A stretch of DNA of 51,523 nt from Klebsiella pneumoniae (GCA_945897555.1 CAMDGF010000009.1:1-51523), one strand, 5' to 3'. Shown: positions 1-9,515, counted from the first letter of the stretch. The notes: a model not told the origin generated them from the letters alone. A program made the numbers and translations.

Positions 1-210
1 GAGCTTCTTGAGCGACTCGACCAGGGACGGGCCGACCATACCTTCCTGGTTGGAGCCGTGGCACCGCTCACAAGCGGCCGCGCGCCAGACTTGGAAACCC
101 TTGTAGGTCTTGCCGTCGACCAGGCCATCCTTGACAGTGTAGGGGGCATCTCCAGCGAACACCGGAACCGCGAGGCCCAGAAGCAGGGCGGACAGAACAA
201 CGCGCTTCAT
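1..210 (-). CDS. c-type cytochrome, 5' part only (PedF/XoxG-like)
   Basis: The gene runs off the left edge, so only the first 70 codons are seen. The product starts MKRVVLSALLLGLAVPVFA, a clear Sec signal peptide of about 19 residues, so the mature protein is periplasmic. A single haem c motif CERCH lies near residues 47-51, followed by GSNQEGMVGPSL. The WRAAACxRCHGxxQEGxVGPSL pattern resembles small cytochromes c that take electrons from PQQ-dependent alcohol dehydrogenases (c550/PedF type); that is recall of a family pattern, not a search result. A strong Shine-Dalgarno (GGAGGAG) lies about 7 bases before the ATG at 210. A generic class I cytochrome c remains possible, because the distal Met ligand is outside the window. 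Confidence 0.8.
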   Translation of the reverse strand, partial: MKRVVLSALLLGLAVPVFAGDAPYTVKDGLVDGKTYKGFQVWRAAACERCHGSNQEGMVGPSLVESLKKL

Positions 211-281
211 TTGAAAATCTCCTCCGTAACAGGGTAAGTCGCTAAACGACCCTACGATTCTAGATTGTGTCAGCGACCCTG

Positions 282-311
282 TATATAACGGGTTTGCAGC
301 GGCATTGTTGA
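282..311 (-). promoter_or_regulatory. candidate sigma-70 promoter of the cytochrome gene
   Basis: On the minus strand TCAACA (306-311) is followed after 18 bases by TATATA (282-287), each matching 4 of 6 consensus positions. The start codon is at 210, giving a leader of about 65 bases that also holds the small inverted repeat GTCG-TTTAG-CGAC. Prediction by eye only. Confidence 0.3.
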
Positions 312-363
312 CGCGAGAGTTCCCACTGCGGGCTGCACCTGGTGTGCAGAGCCTCGCTCAGAC

Positions 364-738
364 TCAGTCGGCGAGGCGTTCGCGAGCCGGCGACCGGATG
401 ACACTGGAGCGCGGGAGCTCAGGCGAGGTCGCGCGCGAGGATCTGACGTTGGGCTGCGGGAAGACCGCCAGAGCGGCCTCGTCCTCCTGCATGTCGAGCC
501 GCTGCCGCCGCTCGCGCACCGCCTCGATCCAGCGCCGCCGCATCTCGGGAGACGCTTGGTAGAAGTTCTGCTGCAGGTGTTCAACGTCCTGACGGAACGC
601 CTCGCGCTCGGCAGGGGTGAGCCGCAGCTCGGGGTCGTGGGGCAGGTCGTGCCCGTCATGTGTCGCGGGGATGGCAGCGAGGGGCAGGAAGATCAGTGTT
701 GCCAACCCTGCTGCGGCCAGAGATGCGGTTTTTGTCAA
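364..738 (-). CDS. small exported protein of unknown function
   Basis: I do not recognise this family. The chosen TTG start at 738 sits 8 bases after a good GGAGG ribosome site and gives 124 residues. It begins with MTKT and a hydrophobic stretch (SLAAAGLATLIFLPLAAIPA), a plausible signal peptide or anchor. Then come a His/Asp-rich patch (THDGHDLPHDPE) and a strongly charged, probably helical segment rich in Arg, Glu and Gln (about residues 38-80), with a basic, Ser/Pro-rich tail. An in-frame ATG at 834 would add 32 basic residues but lacks an obvious ribosome site. The gene lies between the cytochrome gene and ompR, transcribed away from ompR. Periplasmic or membrane location is an inference. 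Confidence 0.6.
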   Translation of the reverse strand: MTKTASLAAAGLATLIFLPLAAIPATHDGHDLPHDPELRLTPAEREAFRQDVEHLQQNFYQASPEMRRRWIEAVRERRQRLDMQEDEAALAVFPQPNVRSSRATSPELPRSSVIRSPARERLAD

Positions 739-873
739 GCGCAGAGCCTCCAAGGAGACGACGTCGGCCACACTGCCGACGGAACCAGAGACTAGGACGG
801 CAATCTTTCTGGGCCGTGTCCGGCGAGCGGCCAAGTGTTACCAGATGTAAGAACTTTGCACCGCATCTTACTT

Positions 874-882
874 TGCTACAGT
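874..882 (+). promoter_or_regulatory. candidate extended -10 promoter for ompR-envZ
   Basis: TG-C-TACAGT fits an extended -10 element (TGnTATAAT) with no convincing -35. The ATG of ompR is 25 bases downstream. An inverted repeat GTAAGA/TCTTAC (about 848-872) lies just upstream and could be an operator, possibly autoregulatory. Weak, by-eye call. Confidence 0.3.
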
Positions 883-906
883 TGGCGCATTGTCGGGCCT
901 AAAAAG

Positions 907-1632
907 ATGAGCGAGAACGAGCGGATCCTGGTGGTGGATGACGACGCACGGTTACGCGACCTGCTGGCGCGCTACCTCGGCGAGAACGGCTTCCGTGTGC
1001 GCAGCGCGCAGGACGCGGCAAGCATGGAGATCGAGCGCCGACGCGAGCCGGTCGACCTTCTGGTGCTCGATCTGATGCTGCCCGGCGAAGACGGCCTTTC
1101 GATCTGCCGCCGCCTGCGCGCCGACAACGAGCAGCTGCCTATCATCATGCTCACCGCTCGGGGCGAGGAGGTCGATCGCATCGTTGGCCTCGAGATGGGC
1201 GCCGATGACTACCTGCCCAAACCCTTCAACCCCCGCGAACTCCTTGCCCGCATCCGCGCAGTGCTGCGACGCAAAGGCGGTGCACCGGGGGGTTCGGCCG
1301 CTCCGCTGCAGGGCGGCAAGGTGGCTTTTGGCCCCTTTCTGCTCGATCTGGCGACCCGCCAGCTGACGCGCGATGGTGAGCCTCTGCCGCTGACCAGCGG
1401 CGAGTTCTCGGTGCTCAAAGTGTTGGTCGAGCATGCGCGCCGACCGCTGTCGCGCGACCAACTCATGGAATTGGCTCGCGGACGCGAGCATGAGGCTTTT
1501 GACCGTGCCATCGACGTGCAGATCTCGCGCCTGCGCAAGCTGATCGAGGACAGCGCAGGCCAGCCTCGCTACATCCAGACCGTGTGGGGCTTCGGCTATG
1601 TCTTTGTCCCGGATGGCGAGCGCAGCGCCTGA
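907..1632 (+). CDS. ompR: response regulator OmpR
   Basis: A 241-residue OmpR/PhoB-type transcription regulator, close to the usual 239. The receiver domain (about 6-120) has the acidic pocket DDD at 11-13, phospho-acceptor Asp55 in LVLDLMLPGEDG, the conserved Thr in MLTARG and Lys in LPKPFNP. The winged-helix domain (about 140-235) shows LTSGEFSVLKVLVEHARRPL and ends with the typical [24 protein letters not shown]. The ATG at 907 matches the family N-terminus; an upstream in-frame extension to 835 is not family-like. envZ follows and overlaps its 3' end by 35 bases, so the two are cotranscribed. Expected role: control of outer-membrane and envelope genes in response to osmotic or other envelope cues. 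Confidence 0.95.
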   Translation: MSENERILVVDDDARLRDLLARYLGENGFRVRSAQDAASMEIERRREPVDLLVLDLMLPGEDGLSICRRLRADNEQLPIIMLTARGEEVDRIVGLEMGADDYLPKPFNPRELLARIRAVLRRKGGAPGGSAAPLQGGKVAFGPFLLDLATRQLTRDGEPLPLTSGEFSVLKVLVEHARRPLSRDQLMELARGREHEAFDRAIDVQISRLRKLIEDSAGQPRYIQTVWGFGYVFVPDGERSA

Positions 1633-3028
1633 GCGGCTGGCCGCGCCGGCCAGCCCCCGCGACAGCGCTGGCCGAGCCATTGCGCCGCGCCCGGCGCCGT
1701 GGTGGATCCAGCGGCTCCCCGACACCATGTTCGGGCGCACCATGCTGCTCATCGCCGCCCTCATCGCCTTTGGCCACTATGCCTGGGTGAGCGTCAGCGA
1801 GCGGCTGGAGACACCGGTGCGAGCCTATTGGGCAGCACACGAGGCGGTGAGCATCGTCAATCTGACCCGGGCAGCCCTGCTCGCCTCCCACGCCAACCGC
1901 AGGCTCATGTTGCTCGCCGAACTGTCGCAGAGCGAAAGCATCCAGCTCTATCCGCTAGAGATGCTGCCGATGGAAGGGCAGCCGCACCTCACACCGCTGC
2001 AGCAAGGCATCGTCGAAGAACTGCGCAAAGAGCTCGGCCCGACCACCTTGGTCGGCTTTGACCGCCACAACATCAACGGCCTGTGGGTGAGCTTCGACCT
2101 CGGGCCCGACCGCTATTGGCTGGTCATACCGCGGGCACCGACACGCAACGACCGCTCGCTGGTATGGGCTGGCTGGAGCGCGCTGGTGCTGGTGCTGTCG
2201 ATGCTCGGCGCGGCGATGATCGTCCGCCGCCTCAATCAGCCGCTCGCCAACCTCGCCAATGCGGCGCAGCGCCTGGCCTCGGGCAGCCGCCCGGAACGTC
2301 TGAAAGAGGGCGGGCCGCGGGAGATCGCCACCGTGACGCAGGCCTTCAACAGCATGGCGCGCAACCTCGAGCGCGCCGAGAGCGACCGCGCCATGTTGCT
2401 CGCGGGTGTCTCCCACGACCTGCGCACGCCCCTGACACGCTTGAGGCTCGGCGTCGAGATGCTGCCAGACAATGTCGACGAACAGGGCCGGGCGGCGATG
2501 ATCGCGGACATCGATGACATCAACGCCATCATCGGCCAGTTCCTCAACTTCGTCCGCGACGAGAACAGCGAGCGAGCGGCCCACATCGATCCCGCCGGGC
2601 TGGTCGGCAATCTGGCCAATCGCTACCTCGAGAAGGGCCATGACCTGCAGATCGAGACCAGCGCCTCGCCGCGCTCGGCGGAACTGCGCCCCCTGGCGAT
2701 GCGGCGTCTGCTGCAGAACCTCATCGACAACGCCATCCGCTACGGCGAGCCTCCCATCTCGGTGGTGGCGCGCGAAGCGGACGGGATGCTGGTGCTAGAG
2801 GTGCTCGACCGCGGACCGGGCATCCCGCCAGAGGCCGTGGAGCGTGTGCTGCAACCCTTTACCCGACTCGACATGGCGCGCGGCGGCGGCGGCACTGGCC
2901 TCGGGCTGGCCATCGTCGACCGCATCGTGCGTCAGCACGGCGGCCAACTCGAACTCGAACCCCGTGAGGGCGGCGGCCTCGCCGCGCGCATCCGTCTGCC
3001 ACTCAAACGGCCGCCAGCCAGCGATTAG
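1598..3028 (+). CDS. envZ: sensor histidine kinase EnvZ
   Basis: A 476-residue inner-membrane sensor kinase paired with OmpR. A basic, Pro-rich cytoplasmic start is followed by a first membrane segment (about 48-63), a periplasmic sensor region of about 120 residues, a second membrane segment (about 188-210) and a HAMP linker ([20 protein letters not shown]). The DHp domain has the phospho-acceptor His273 in [16 protein letters not shown]. The ATPase domain has the N box ([13 protein letters not shown]), DRGPGIP and GTGLGLAIV. The start at 1598 overlaps ompR by 35 bases; an in-frame ATG at 1613 is also possible. The stop overlaps the stop of the convergent ispF by 4 bases. Confidence 0.93.
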   Translation: MSLSRMASAAPERLAAPASPRDSAGRAIAPRPAPWWIQRLPDTMFGRTMLLIAALIAFGHYAWVSVSERLETPVRAYWAAHEAVSIVNLTRAALLASHANRRLMLLAELSQSESIQLYPLEMLPMEGQPHLTPLQQGIVEELRKELGPTTLVGFDRHNINGLWVSFDLGPDRYWLVIPRAPTRNDRSLVWAGWSALVLVLSMLGAAMIVRRLNQPLANLANAAQRLASGSRPERLKEGGPREIATVTQAFNSMARNLERAESDRAMLLAGVSHDLRTPLTRLRLGVEMLPDNVDEQGRAAMIADIDDINAIIGQFLNFVRDENSERAAHIDPAGLVGNLANRYLEKGHDLQIETSASPRSAELRPLAMRRLLQNLIDNAIRYGEPPISVVAREADGMLVLEVLDRGPGIPPEAVERVLQPFTRLDMARGGGGTGLGLAIVDRIVRQHGGQLELEPREGGGLAARIRLPLKRPPASD

Positions 3029-3498
3029 CAGGGCAGCAACAGGCAGACCGCCTCACAGGCGATGCCTTCACCGCGGCCGGTGAAGCCCAACCTTTCGGTG
3101 GTGGTGGCCTTGACGTTGACAGCGGCCGCCGGGAGGCCGAGGTCCGCCGCGATGTTCTGCACCATGAGCGGGATATGGGGTGCCAAGCGCGGGGCTTGCG
3201 CGATCACCGTGACATCCACATTCCCCGCACGCCAGCCGGCGGCGGCGACACGCGCCACCACCTCGCGCAGCAGCACCCGGCTGTCGGCGCCCGCAAAGGC
3301 CGGATCGGTATCAGGGAAATGGCGGCCGATGTCGCCCAAGGCTGCGGCACCGAGCAGCGCATCGGCAAGCGCATGGAGCACCACATCGGCATCGGAATGG
3401 CCCAGCAAACCGCGCTCATGCGGGATGGCGACGCCACCGAGGATGAGCAAGCGTCCAGCCGCAAATGCATGCACATCGAAACCATGACCGACCCGCAT
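3025..3498 (-). CDS. ispF: 2-C-methyl-D-erythritol 2,4-cyclodiphosphate synthase
   Basis: IspF converts the IspE product to the cyclic diphosphate in the MEP isoprenoid pathway. The ATG at 3498 gives 157 residues (E. coli has 159) starting [12 protein letters not shown], the canonical N-terminus; a GTG at 3504 would add two residues, but the GAGG ribosome site is spaced correctly for 3498. Visible motifs are the metal ligands DVH (residues 8-10), the [18 protein letters not shown] signature and [17 protein letters not shown] near the end. ispD lies directly upstream, so the two form a translationally coupled pair; stand-alone proteins rather than the IspDF fusion seen in some alphaproteobacteria. 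Confidence 0.96.
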   Translation of the reverse strand: MRVGHGFDVHAFAAGRLLILGGVAIPHERGLLGHSDADVVLHALADALLGAAALGDIGRHFPDTDPAFAGADSRVLLREVVARVAAAGWRAGNVDVTVIAQAPRLAPHIPLMVQNIAADLGLPAAAVNVKATTTERLGFTGRGEGIACEAVCLLLPC

Positions 3499-3500
3499 CG

Positions 3501-4181
3501 TCACACCTCACTCGGCCACAAAGCCCGGGCCAGCGTCAGGTCTTCGGCCAGTGTCACCTTGAAATTGCCAGCCTCACCACGCACCAGCAAGGGGTACAGG
3601 CCGAGCCGCTCGATCGCAGAGGCCTCGTCGGTGATGCCGCTGCGCTCGCCGGCGAGCGCCTGTCGCAGCACGCCGGCACGAAACATCTGCGGCGTCTGTG
3701 CCGCCCAGAGACGATCGCGATCGACGGTAGCAGCGACGCGACCCGCGTCGTTGCTGCGCTTGACCGTGTCGGCCACCGGCATCGCCAACAAACCGCCCAC
3801 GGGGTCGTCACCGACCTCATCAATGAGCCGCGCCAGAGCCACTGGCGACAGCCCAGGGCGCGCCGCATCGTGCACCAGCACCCAGTCTTCGGCCGCAGCG
3901 TCGAGCTGGTCGAGGCCCGCGGCGACGCTGTCGGCACGGGTGGCCCCGCCCACGGCCGCAAAGCGCACCCGCTCGTCGAAACGGCCGGCCGGCGGGCGCC
4001 GCGCGTCTTCCGGCGAGACGACCACCAGGAGGCTGCTCAGACGCGGCTCAGCCAGCAAGGCATCAAGGGTGCGGTAGAGCATGCAATCGCCGGCGAGGTC
4101 GAGGTATTGCTTGGGTTGCGCCGCACCAAGGCGCGAACCGCCCCCGGCGGCTGGCACCACCGCGTGATAGCGCTCAGACAT
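3501..4181 (-). CDS. ispD: 2-C-methyl-D-erythritol 4-phosphate cytidylyltransferase
   Basis: IspD joins CTP and MEP to give CDP-methylerythritol in the MEP pathway. From the ATG at 4181 the product is 226 residues. The nucleotide-binding start reads [16 protein letters not shown] followed by PKQYLDLAG, and [12 protein letters not shown] marks the metal/substrate site; [17 protein letters not shown] and [10 protein letters not shown] are also family segments. The start codon overlaps the stop of fliJ by 8 bases, so ispD-ispF may be read through from the flagellar fliE-J unit, an unusual joining of housekeeping genes to a flagellar transcript. An in-frame ATG at 4187 is an alternative; the much longer open frame upstream lies inside fliJ. 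Confidence 0.95.
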   Translation of the reverse strand: MSERYHAVVPAAGGGSRLGAAQPKQYLDLAGDCMLYRTLDALLAEPRLSSLLVVVSPEDARRPPAGRFDERVRFAAVGGATRADSVAAGLDQLDAAAEDWVLVHDAARPGLSPVALARLIDEVGDDPVGGLLAMPVADTVKRSNDAGRVAATVDRDRLWAAQTPQMFRAGVLRQALAGERSGITDEASAIERLGLYPLLVRGEAGNFKVTLAEDLTLARALWPSEV

Positions 4182-4617
4182 CGCCATCCCGCCGGCGCGT
4201 GGCCCATTCATCGCTGGTGCGCTGCTCCAGCCTGCGGTCGCGCACCGCCAGCCGGTCGAGATGGCGCTGCTCGAGCACCCCATAGGTCTTGAGTTCACGG
4301 GTACGCTCGTTCCACTCAGCCACCCTCACCCGCCAGTTGGCCTCGAGGCGTTCGATCTCGAGTGCCTGTTGCTCGAGTGCCTGATCGATGCGGCTGATGA
4401 AAGCGAGGGTGTCGCGGATGCGAGCGGCATCGACACCGTCCCCCGCCGCGGTGATGAGTTGTTGCGAATACTGCACCCGATAGTCACGCAGCACCTCGGA
4501 TTTCTGCCGCCCCTCGGCCAGCCGCGCAGCCGCCAGCGCGACCATGCGACCAGCCTCCTGTTCGCGAAAGCGCGCCAGTTCCTGTACCGCCTCAAGCGGA
4601 AAGGTGCGGCCGGTCAT
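4174..4617 (-). CDS. fliJ: flagellar export chaperone FliJ
   Basis: A 147-residue protein of almost entirely charged, heptad-like composition (for example FREQEAGRMVALAAARLAEG and QALEQQALEIERLEANWRV), predicted as an antiparallel coiled coil, as known for FliJ. It is the last flagellar gene of the fliEFGHIJ order and starts 5 bases after fliI. FliJ is known to sit in the FliI hexamer and promote coupling of the export gate to proton flow; here this is assigned from position, size and coiled-coil character, because FliJ is poorly conserved in sequence. Confidence 0.88.
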   Translation of the reverse strand: MTGRTFPLEAVQELARFREQEAGRMVALAAARLAEGRQKSEVLRDYRVQYSQQLITAAGDGVDAARIRDTLAFISRIDQALEQQALEIERLEANWRVRVAEWNERTRELKTYGVLEQRHLDRLAVRDRRLEQRTSDEWATRRRDGDV

Positions 4618-4622
4618 GGCGG

Positions 4623-6014
4623 TCAGGGCAACAACTTCTCGAGGGCCGCGCGACAGTCGGCGAGTGACGCCGCCTCGTGCATGCCCTGCACCAGGAACTG
4701 CTCCATGGCCGGATACAGGCGCACGGCCTCGTCGAGCGTGCGGTCGTTGCCGGGCACATAGGCGCCGATGGAGATGAGATCGCGCGAACGCTGATAGCGC
4801 GTATAGAGGGCGCGGAAGCGTCGGGCCCGCTCGAGCTCACGGGTCTCGACGATGTCTGGCATCACACGGCTGATCGAGGTCTCGATGTCGATGGCTGGGT
4901 AGTGTCCGGCATCCGCCAACGTGCGCGACAGGGTGATGTGCCCGTCGAGGATGGCGCGAGCGGCATCGGCCACCGGATCCTGCAGATCGTCGCCCTCGGC
5001 CAACACCGTGTAGAAGGCGGTGATGGAGCCGCGGCCGCCGAACCCGTTGCCGGCACGTTCAACCAGTTGCGGCAGGCGCGCGAACACCGACGGTGGATAG
5101 CCACGGGTGGCCGGCGGCTCGCCGATGGCGAGCGCGATCTCGCGGTTGGCCTGCGCGTAGCGGGTGAGCGAATCCATGATCAGCAGCACGTGGCGGCCTT
5201 GGTCACGGAAGTGCTCCGCCACAGTGTGGGCGTAGGAGGCGCCATGCATACGCAGCAGCGGGCTCACGTCGGCCGGTGCTGCGATCACCACCGCACGCCG
5301 CAGACCCTCCTTGCCAAGGATGTTCTCGATGAAGTCCTTGACCTCGCGGCCGCGTTCGCCGATCAGACCGACCACCACCACATCCGCATCGGTGTAGCGC
5401 GCCATCATGCCGAGCGTCACGCTCTTGCCGACGCCGCTGCCGGCAAAAAGGCCGATGCGCTGACCGCGGCCGATGGTGAGCAACGAGTTGATCGAGCGCA
5501 CGCCGACGTCCAGCGTGTGGTCGATCGGGTCGCGGTCGAGCGGGTTGACCGGCCGCCCCTGCAGCGGCACCTGCCTGAGTTCGCCTAGCGGCGGTCCGTT
5601 GTCGAGAGGACGGCCGTGGCCGTCGATGACGCGGCCGAGCAGGGCATCGCCGACGCCGACCTGGCGCATGCGATCGACCGCCCGGCGGCGCGGATGCCAG
5701 GCCTCACCGAGCCGCGGCGGCACCGCGGCGGCGGTCTCCACCGGGTAGACGCGAGCGCCCGGCTCGAGGCCATGGACCTCGCTGGTGGGCATGAGGAACT
5801 GACGACCGCCGATGAAGCCCACCACCTCAGCCTCGACCCGGTCACCGCCGCGCCCGACCTCGACGAGGCACATCGAACCGACCGGCACCCGCAAACCAGC
5901 GGTCTCAAGCACCAGACCGGCGACCCGCGTCAGTCGTCCGGCGCAGACCGGACCGGGTGTTCGCCGGACCGCCTCGGCGCAATCATCGAGCAGGCGTTGC
6001 GTACGCTCCAGCAT
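4623..6014 (-). CDS. fliI: flagellum-specific export ATPase FliI
   Basis: A 463-residue ATPase of the flagellar type III export apparatus, related to the F1 beta subunit. Walker A is [11 protein letters not shown] (about 184-194), Walker B is [12 protein letters not shown], and [21 protein letters not shown] is the type III ATPase signature. The N-terminal region (about 25-95) is the beta-barrel domain and the C-terminal part carries [21 protein letters not shown]. The ATG at 6014 shares one base with the fliH stop (TGATG), showing translational coupling; a TTG one codon earlier is less likely. It works with FliH (regulator) and FliJ (stalk), both adjacent. Confidence 0.96.
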   Translation of the reverse strand: MLERTQRLLDDCAEAVRRTPGPVCAGRLTRVAGLVLETAGLRVPVGSMCLVEVGRGGDRVEAEVVGFIGGRQFLMPTSEVHGLEPGARVYPVETAAAVPPRLGEAWHPRRRAVDRMRQVGVGDALLGRVIDGHGRPLDNGPPLGELRQVPLQGRPVNPLDRDPIDHTLDVGVRSINSLLTIGRGQRIGLFAGSGVGKSVTLGMMARYTDADVVVVGLIGERGREVKDFIENILGKEGLRRAVVIAAPADVSPLLRMHGASYAHTVAEHFRDQGRHVLLIMDSLTRYAQANREIALAIGEPPATRGYPPSVFARLPQLVERAGNGFGGRGSITAFYTVLAEGDDLQDPVADAARAILDGHITLSRTLADAGHYPAIDIETSISRVMPDIVETRELERARRFRALYTRYQRSRDLISIGAYVPGNDRTLDEAVRLYPAMEQFLVQGMHEAASLADCRAALEKLLP

Positions 6015-6709
6015 CAAGCACCGCGTTCCGCCGCATCCTGCCAGGCATCGGTCCGACCGATCGACTGCAGGACCTTGGCCCAGCGCTCTTCGAGCGAGGA
6101 CTCGACGACGCTGTCGCCCAGCTCGATGCGACAGGACCCGCGCGTGATGCCCGCATCAGGCACCAGCTGCCAACCGTTGCCCACACCGGGCTCTTCGCGC
6201 ATCCATGCGATGTCGTCCGGGTGCAGATGGATGCTGGGCGTCTCGGTGCCGCCCGGCATCACCGCCAGCGCCTCACGCACCACCCCCAGCAGCGACTCAG
6301 GCTGCAGCTTGAGCTCGGCTCGGATGACCTCGCGCGACATGGCGATCGCGAGGCTGAGGAGTTTTGGGGCGAGGCTGGCCTCGGTGTCGGCGAGCAGACT
6401 GCTGGCCTGCTCGATGGCCTTGTTGAGGGTGGCCAGACGCGCATTCATGGCTGCTCGACCTTCGTCGAGGCCGGTCTGCAAGCCCTCGCGGTAGGCCCGG
6501 TCCTGCAAGGACTGCAACTCCCCGGCCGTCGGCAAGGGCTCCACATTCTGCGGCGCAGGGCCGCCGGCGAGCTGCACTGCGGCTTGTTGGATACGCTCCT
6601 CGAGCGCCGGCAACTCCCAGCGGTCGTAGGCGCTGAGACGCTCGCGCGCGACCACGCGGACCGGACCGGGCGAAGCCGGCAACACGTGTGGGCGCCGCTC
6701 GTCGCTCAT
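6014..6709 (-). CDS. fliH: flagellar assembly protein FliH
   Basis: A 231-residue protein in the FliH position between fliG and fliI. It has a basic start ([18 protein letters not shown]), a long charged helical middle (about 55-125, including [20 protein letters not shown] with the GxxxG-like small-residue spacing typical of FliH) and a C-terminal domain with [20 protein letters not shown] and DDIAWMREE. FliH is known to bind FliI as a dimer and tether it to the C-ring. Its start overlaps the fliG stop by 4 bases (ATGA). Assignment rests on synteny plus this architecture, as FliH is not strongly conserved. Confidence 0.9.
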   Translation of the reverse strand: MSDERRPHVLPASPGPVRVVARERLSAYDRWELPALEERIQQAAVQLAGGPAPQNVEPLPTAGELQSLQDRAYREGLQTGLDEGRAAMNARLATLNKAIEQASSLLADTEASLAPKLLSLAIAMSREVIRAELKLQPESLLGVVREALAVMPGGTETPSIHLHPDDIAWMREEPGVGNGWQLVPDAGITRGSCRIELGDSVVESSLEERWAKVLQSIGRTDAWQDAAERGA

Positions 6710-7707
6710 GCGACGAGACCCTCCTCACCCTTGCCAGCCAAGACGATGGTGCCATCCTCAACGAGGGCTCGAACCGTCTTGAGGATCTCCTTCTGCTCGG
6801 CCTCGACCTCGGACAACTTGACCGGCCCACGCGCCTCCAGATCCTCTTTGAGCATCTCGGCAGCACGCGCTGACATGTTGCGGAAGATCTTTTCCTTGAG
6901 TGGCTCGCTGGTGCCCTTGAGGGCGAGGATGAGCGAATCGGACTGCACCTCCCGCATCAGCGCCTGGATCGAGCGATCGTCGAGGTCGAGCAGGTTCTCG
7001 AACAGGAACATCTGGTCCTGCACCGCCTGGGCGAGGTCGAAATCGACCTCGCGGAGGCTGTCCATGGTCGGCGCCTCGAGGGCGCCCATGAAGTTCATGA
7101 TCTCGGCCGCGGTCTTGACCCCGCCCAGACTGCTCTTGAGCATACGGTCAGCGCCTGAGAGGATGCGGGCCAGCGACTCGTTGAGCTCGCGCAGGGCGAC
7201 CGGCTGCACCCCCTCAAGCGTAGCGATGCGCAGCATCGCGTCGCCACGCAGTCGCTCCGGGAACAGTTTGAGGACGTCGGCCGCCTGGTCGTACTCGAGG
7301 TGGGCGAGGATCACGGCGATGATCTGCGGGTGCTCGTTCTTGATGAGCTCGGCGATGCTCCCGGCATCCATCCATTTGAGCGCATCGATGCCGCTCTGGT
7401 CGGCCCCGACGATGATGCGGTCGAGGATGGTGCTGGCGCGTTCTTCGCCGAGTGCCTTGTTGAGCACGTTGCGCAGGTACTCGTCCTGCGAATCGTTGAG
7501 CGAGATCTTGCCGTGTACCGCTTCCTTGAGCGCCTCGACAGCCTCGTGGAGCTCGTCGGGGGAGGTGGTGCCGAGGATGGCGATGTTGGTGCCGACCCGC
7601 TGCACCTCGCGCGGCATCATGTGCTGCAGCACAGCAGCAGCCAAGTCCTCTCCGATACTGGAGAGAAGGATGGCGCTCTTCTTCCCGGCGAGGTCCTCTT
7701 CAGCCAT
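6706..7707 (-). CDS. fliG: flagellar motor switch protein FliG
   Basis: A 333-residue C-ring protein that couples the stator to rotation and to CheY-P-driven switching. The N-terminal part (AILLSSIGEDLAAAVLQHM) fits the FliF-binding domain. The middle domain contains the EHPQ motif in LIKNEHPQIIAVILAHL (about 120-135). The C-terminal domain has LREVDFDLAQAVQDQMFLFE and the charged torque helix segment DDRSIQALMREVQSDSLILA. It overlaps fliF by 8 bases upstream and fliH by 4 downstream. Length and motifs are normal for the family. Confidence 0.97.
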   Translation of the reverse strand: MAEEDLAGKKSAILLSSIGEDLAAAVLQHMMPREVQRVGTNIAILGTTSPDELHEAVEALKEAVHGKISLNDSQDEYLRNVLNKALGEERASTILDRIIVGADQSGIDALKWMDAGSIAELIKNEHPQIIAVILAHLEYDQAADVLKLFPERLRGDAMLRIATLEGVQPVALRELNESLARILSGADRMLKSSLGGVKTAAEIMNFMGALEAPTMDSLREVDFDLAQAVQDQMFLFENLLDLDDRSIQALMREVQSDSLILALKGTSEPLKEKIFRNMSARAAEMLKEDLEARGPVKLSEVEAEQKEILKTVRALVEDGTIVLAGKGEEGLVA

Positions 7708-9508
7708 TGTTCATCCATCCCCTCAACACTTCGGCGAACAGCCGCGGATCCTTGCGCGCGATGAACCTCGCCACCTCGATATCGGTATTGAAGCGTTCCT
7801 CGGCTTCTGCCTGTGCACGCGCCTCATCGCTCAGCGCCACTGTACTCGCATCCGCGCCACCCGACGCCGGCTCGGCAGACGCGCCGGGATACAAGGGCTG
7901 CCCATCCGGACCGACCATCACCGCCTGGCCATCCTCGCCCACGATCATCCGCATGCCATCGGGCAAGCCCGATCCGGCCAGCGCAGGTGGCTCGGGCAGC
8001 GTGGAGAGTTGCCGGATCGCCGGACGCAGCACGCCGAACACCAGATAGGCGATGAGCAACGCGACCGCCACGTTGCCGACGTTCTGCCCGGCGAGGGCGA
8101 GCATCGCCTCGGGGTCTTCGAGCAGAGGCTTGGGCGGAGGGGCCTCGGCCGGGCCGGTGAAGGCGGCGTTGACCACATTGAGGGTATCGCCGCGCGCCTT
8201 GGAGAAGCCCATGGCCTCGCGCGACAGGTTGGTGATCTGCTCGATCTCGTTGGCTGTGAGCGCCTTGAAACTGGCGGGCTCGCCAGCTTTGCCATCGACC
8301 CGGCGAAAGTTCACCACCACAGCGGCAGAGACCCTGCGGATGCTGCCCACCGGTTCTTTGGTGTAGCGGATCGTCTTGTCGAGCTCGAAATTGACGGTCG
8401 ACTCACGTTGCTGCGACTGCTGCTGTCCACCAGCGGCCGTCGCCGCGGGGTTGCCGGCTGGCGCAGCGTCGGCTGCAGGTGCCCCGGCTGCAGCGGCGGG
8501 TGCAGCTGGCGGGCCGCCTGCGATCGGCGCACCGGCTGCACCGGGCGGCTGGTTGGAGAGTGCGCCCGGCACGCCGCCAGCGCCCGCCCCGGTGCTCAGC
8601 GACTCGCTCTCCTGGCGGCTGCGGACTGCCGAATCTTCAGGGCGGGAGTTGGGGCGGAAGGTCTCGGAGGTCTGCTCGACCAGAGCGAAATCGACATCGG
8701 CGGCCACCTGTGCCCTGACGTTGCCGCTGCCGACCACCGGCACCACGATGGCTTCGATGCGTGCTGCGATATCGCGCTCGATCTCCTTGCGATAGCGGAT
8801 CTGGGTGGCGTCAAGCCCGACCGTGGCGGTGCCATCGTTGCGGGCCGAGAGGACGTTGCCTGACTGGTCGACCACTGTGACCTGTTTGGGACTCAGCGCA
8901 GTGACACTGCTCGAGACCAGATGCACGATGCCCGCCACCTGCTCGGCGTCGAGGAGGCGACCGCGCTCAAGCTCCACCAGCACCGAGGCGCTGGCCTGCT
9001 GAGCCTCGCGCACGAACACGCTCGGCCGCGGGATGGCGAGATGCACGCGCGCCGAGCGGACCACACCGATCGACTCGACGGTACGCGACAACTCGCCCTC
9101 GAGGGCGCGCTGGTAGTTGATCTGCTCAGCGAACTGGCTGATGCCCAGCCGCGGGTTGTCAAGCAGCTCGAAGCCCGTCGAACCGCCCTTGGGCAGACCC
9201 TGGGCAGCGAGTTTGAGGCGGGTGTCGTAGACCACGTCCTCCGGCACGAGGATGGAGGAGCCGTTGTCGCCCATCCGGTAGGGCACGTTGAGCTGCGAGA
9301 GCTGCGCGAGGATGGCACCGCCATCGCGGCCATCAACGTTGGAGAACAGCACGCGGTAGGTGGGCGTGCGCGCCCACAGGACAGCCCCGAAGACCAGGGC
9401 GATGACCGCCGCGAGGGCGACCATGAGCCAGATCTTGCGGGTGTTGTCGAGCCGGTTGAAGCCTTCGAGGAGCGCTGCCGGCGAAAACGTCTGGGCCTGT
9501 TCTGCCAT
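7700..9508 (-). CDS. fliF: flagellar MS-ring protein FliF
   Basis: A 602-residue inner-membrane protein that forms the MS ring. Two membrane segments flank a periplasmic body: about 24-45 (KIWLMVALAAVIALVFGAVL) and about 475-495 (VAVALLIAYLVFGVLRPA). The ring-building motifs begin TYRVLFSNVDGRDGGAILAQL. Around residues 310-375 is a low-complexity Ala/Pro/Gly stretch, matching the known loop between RBM3 halves. The C-terminal cytoplasmic end (EVARFIARKDPRLFAEVLRGWM) is the FliG-binding tail. The start is 7 bases after the fliE stop, in the usual fliE-fliF order. Confidence 0.97.
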   Translation of the reverse strand: MAEQAQTFSPAALLEGFNRLDNTRKIWLMVALAAVIALVFGAVLWARTPTYRVLFSNVDGRDGGAILAQLSQLNVPYRMGDNGSSILVPEDVVYDTRLKLAAQGLPKGGSTGFELLDNPRLGISQFAEQINYQRALEGELSRTVESIGVVRSARVHLAIPRPSVFVREAQQASASVLVELERGRLLDAEQVAGIVHLVSSSVTALSPKQVTVVDQSGNVLSARNDGTATVGLDATQIRYRKEIERDIAARIEAIVVPVVGSGNVRAQVAADVDFALVEQTSETFRPNSRPEDSAVRSRQESESLSTGAGAGGVPGALSNQPPGAAGAPIAGGPPAAPAAAAGAPAADAAPAGNPAATAAGGQQQSQQRESTVNFELDKTIRYTKEPVGSIRRVSAAVVVNFRRVDGKAGEPASFKALTANEIEQITNLSREAMGFSKARGDTLNVVNAAFTGPAEAPPPKPLLEDPEAMLALAGQNVGNVAVALLIAYLVFGVLRPAIRQLSTLPEPPALAGSGLPDGMRMIVGEDGQAVMVGPDGQPLYPGASAEPASGGADASTVALSDEARAQAEAEERFNTDIEVARFIARKDPRLFAEVLRGWMNNG

Positions 9509-9515
9509 GCAGTCC

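Noticed and set aside
5957-8863. 968-codon open frame on the plus strand
   Set aside because: It lies antisense to fliI-fliH-fliG-fliF, is low-complexity and has no domain; it is a by-product of high GC in the real genes.
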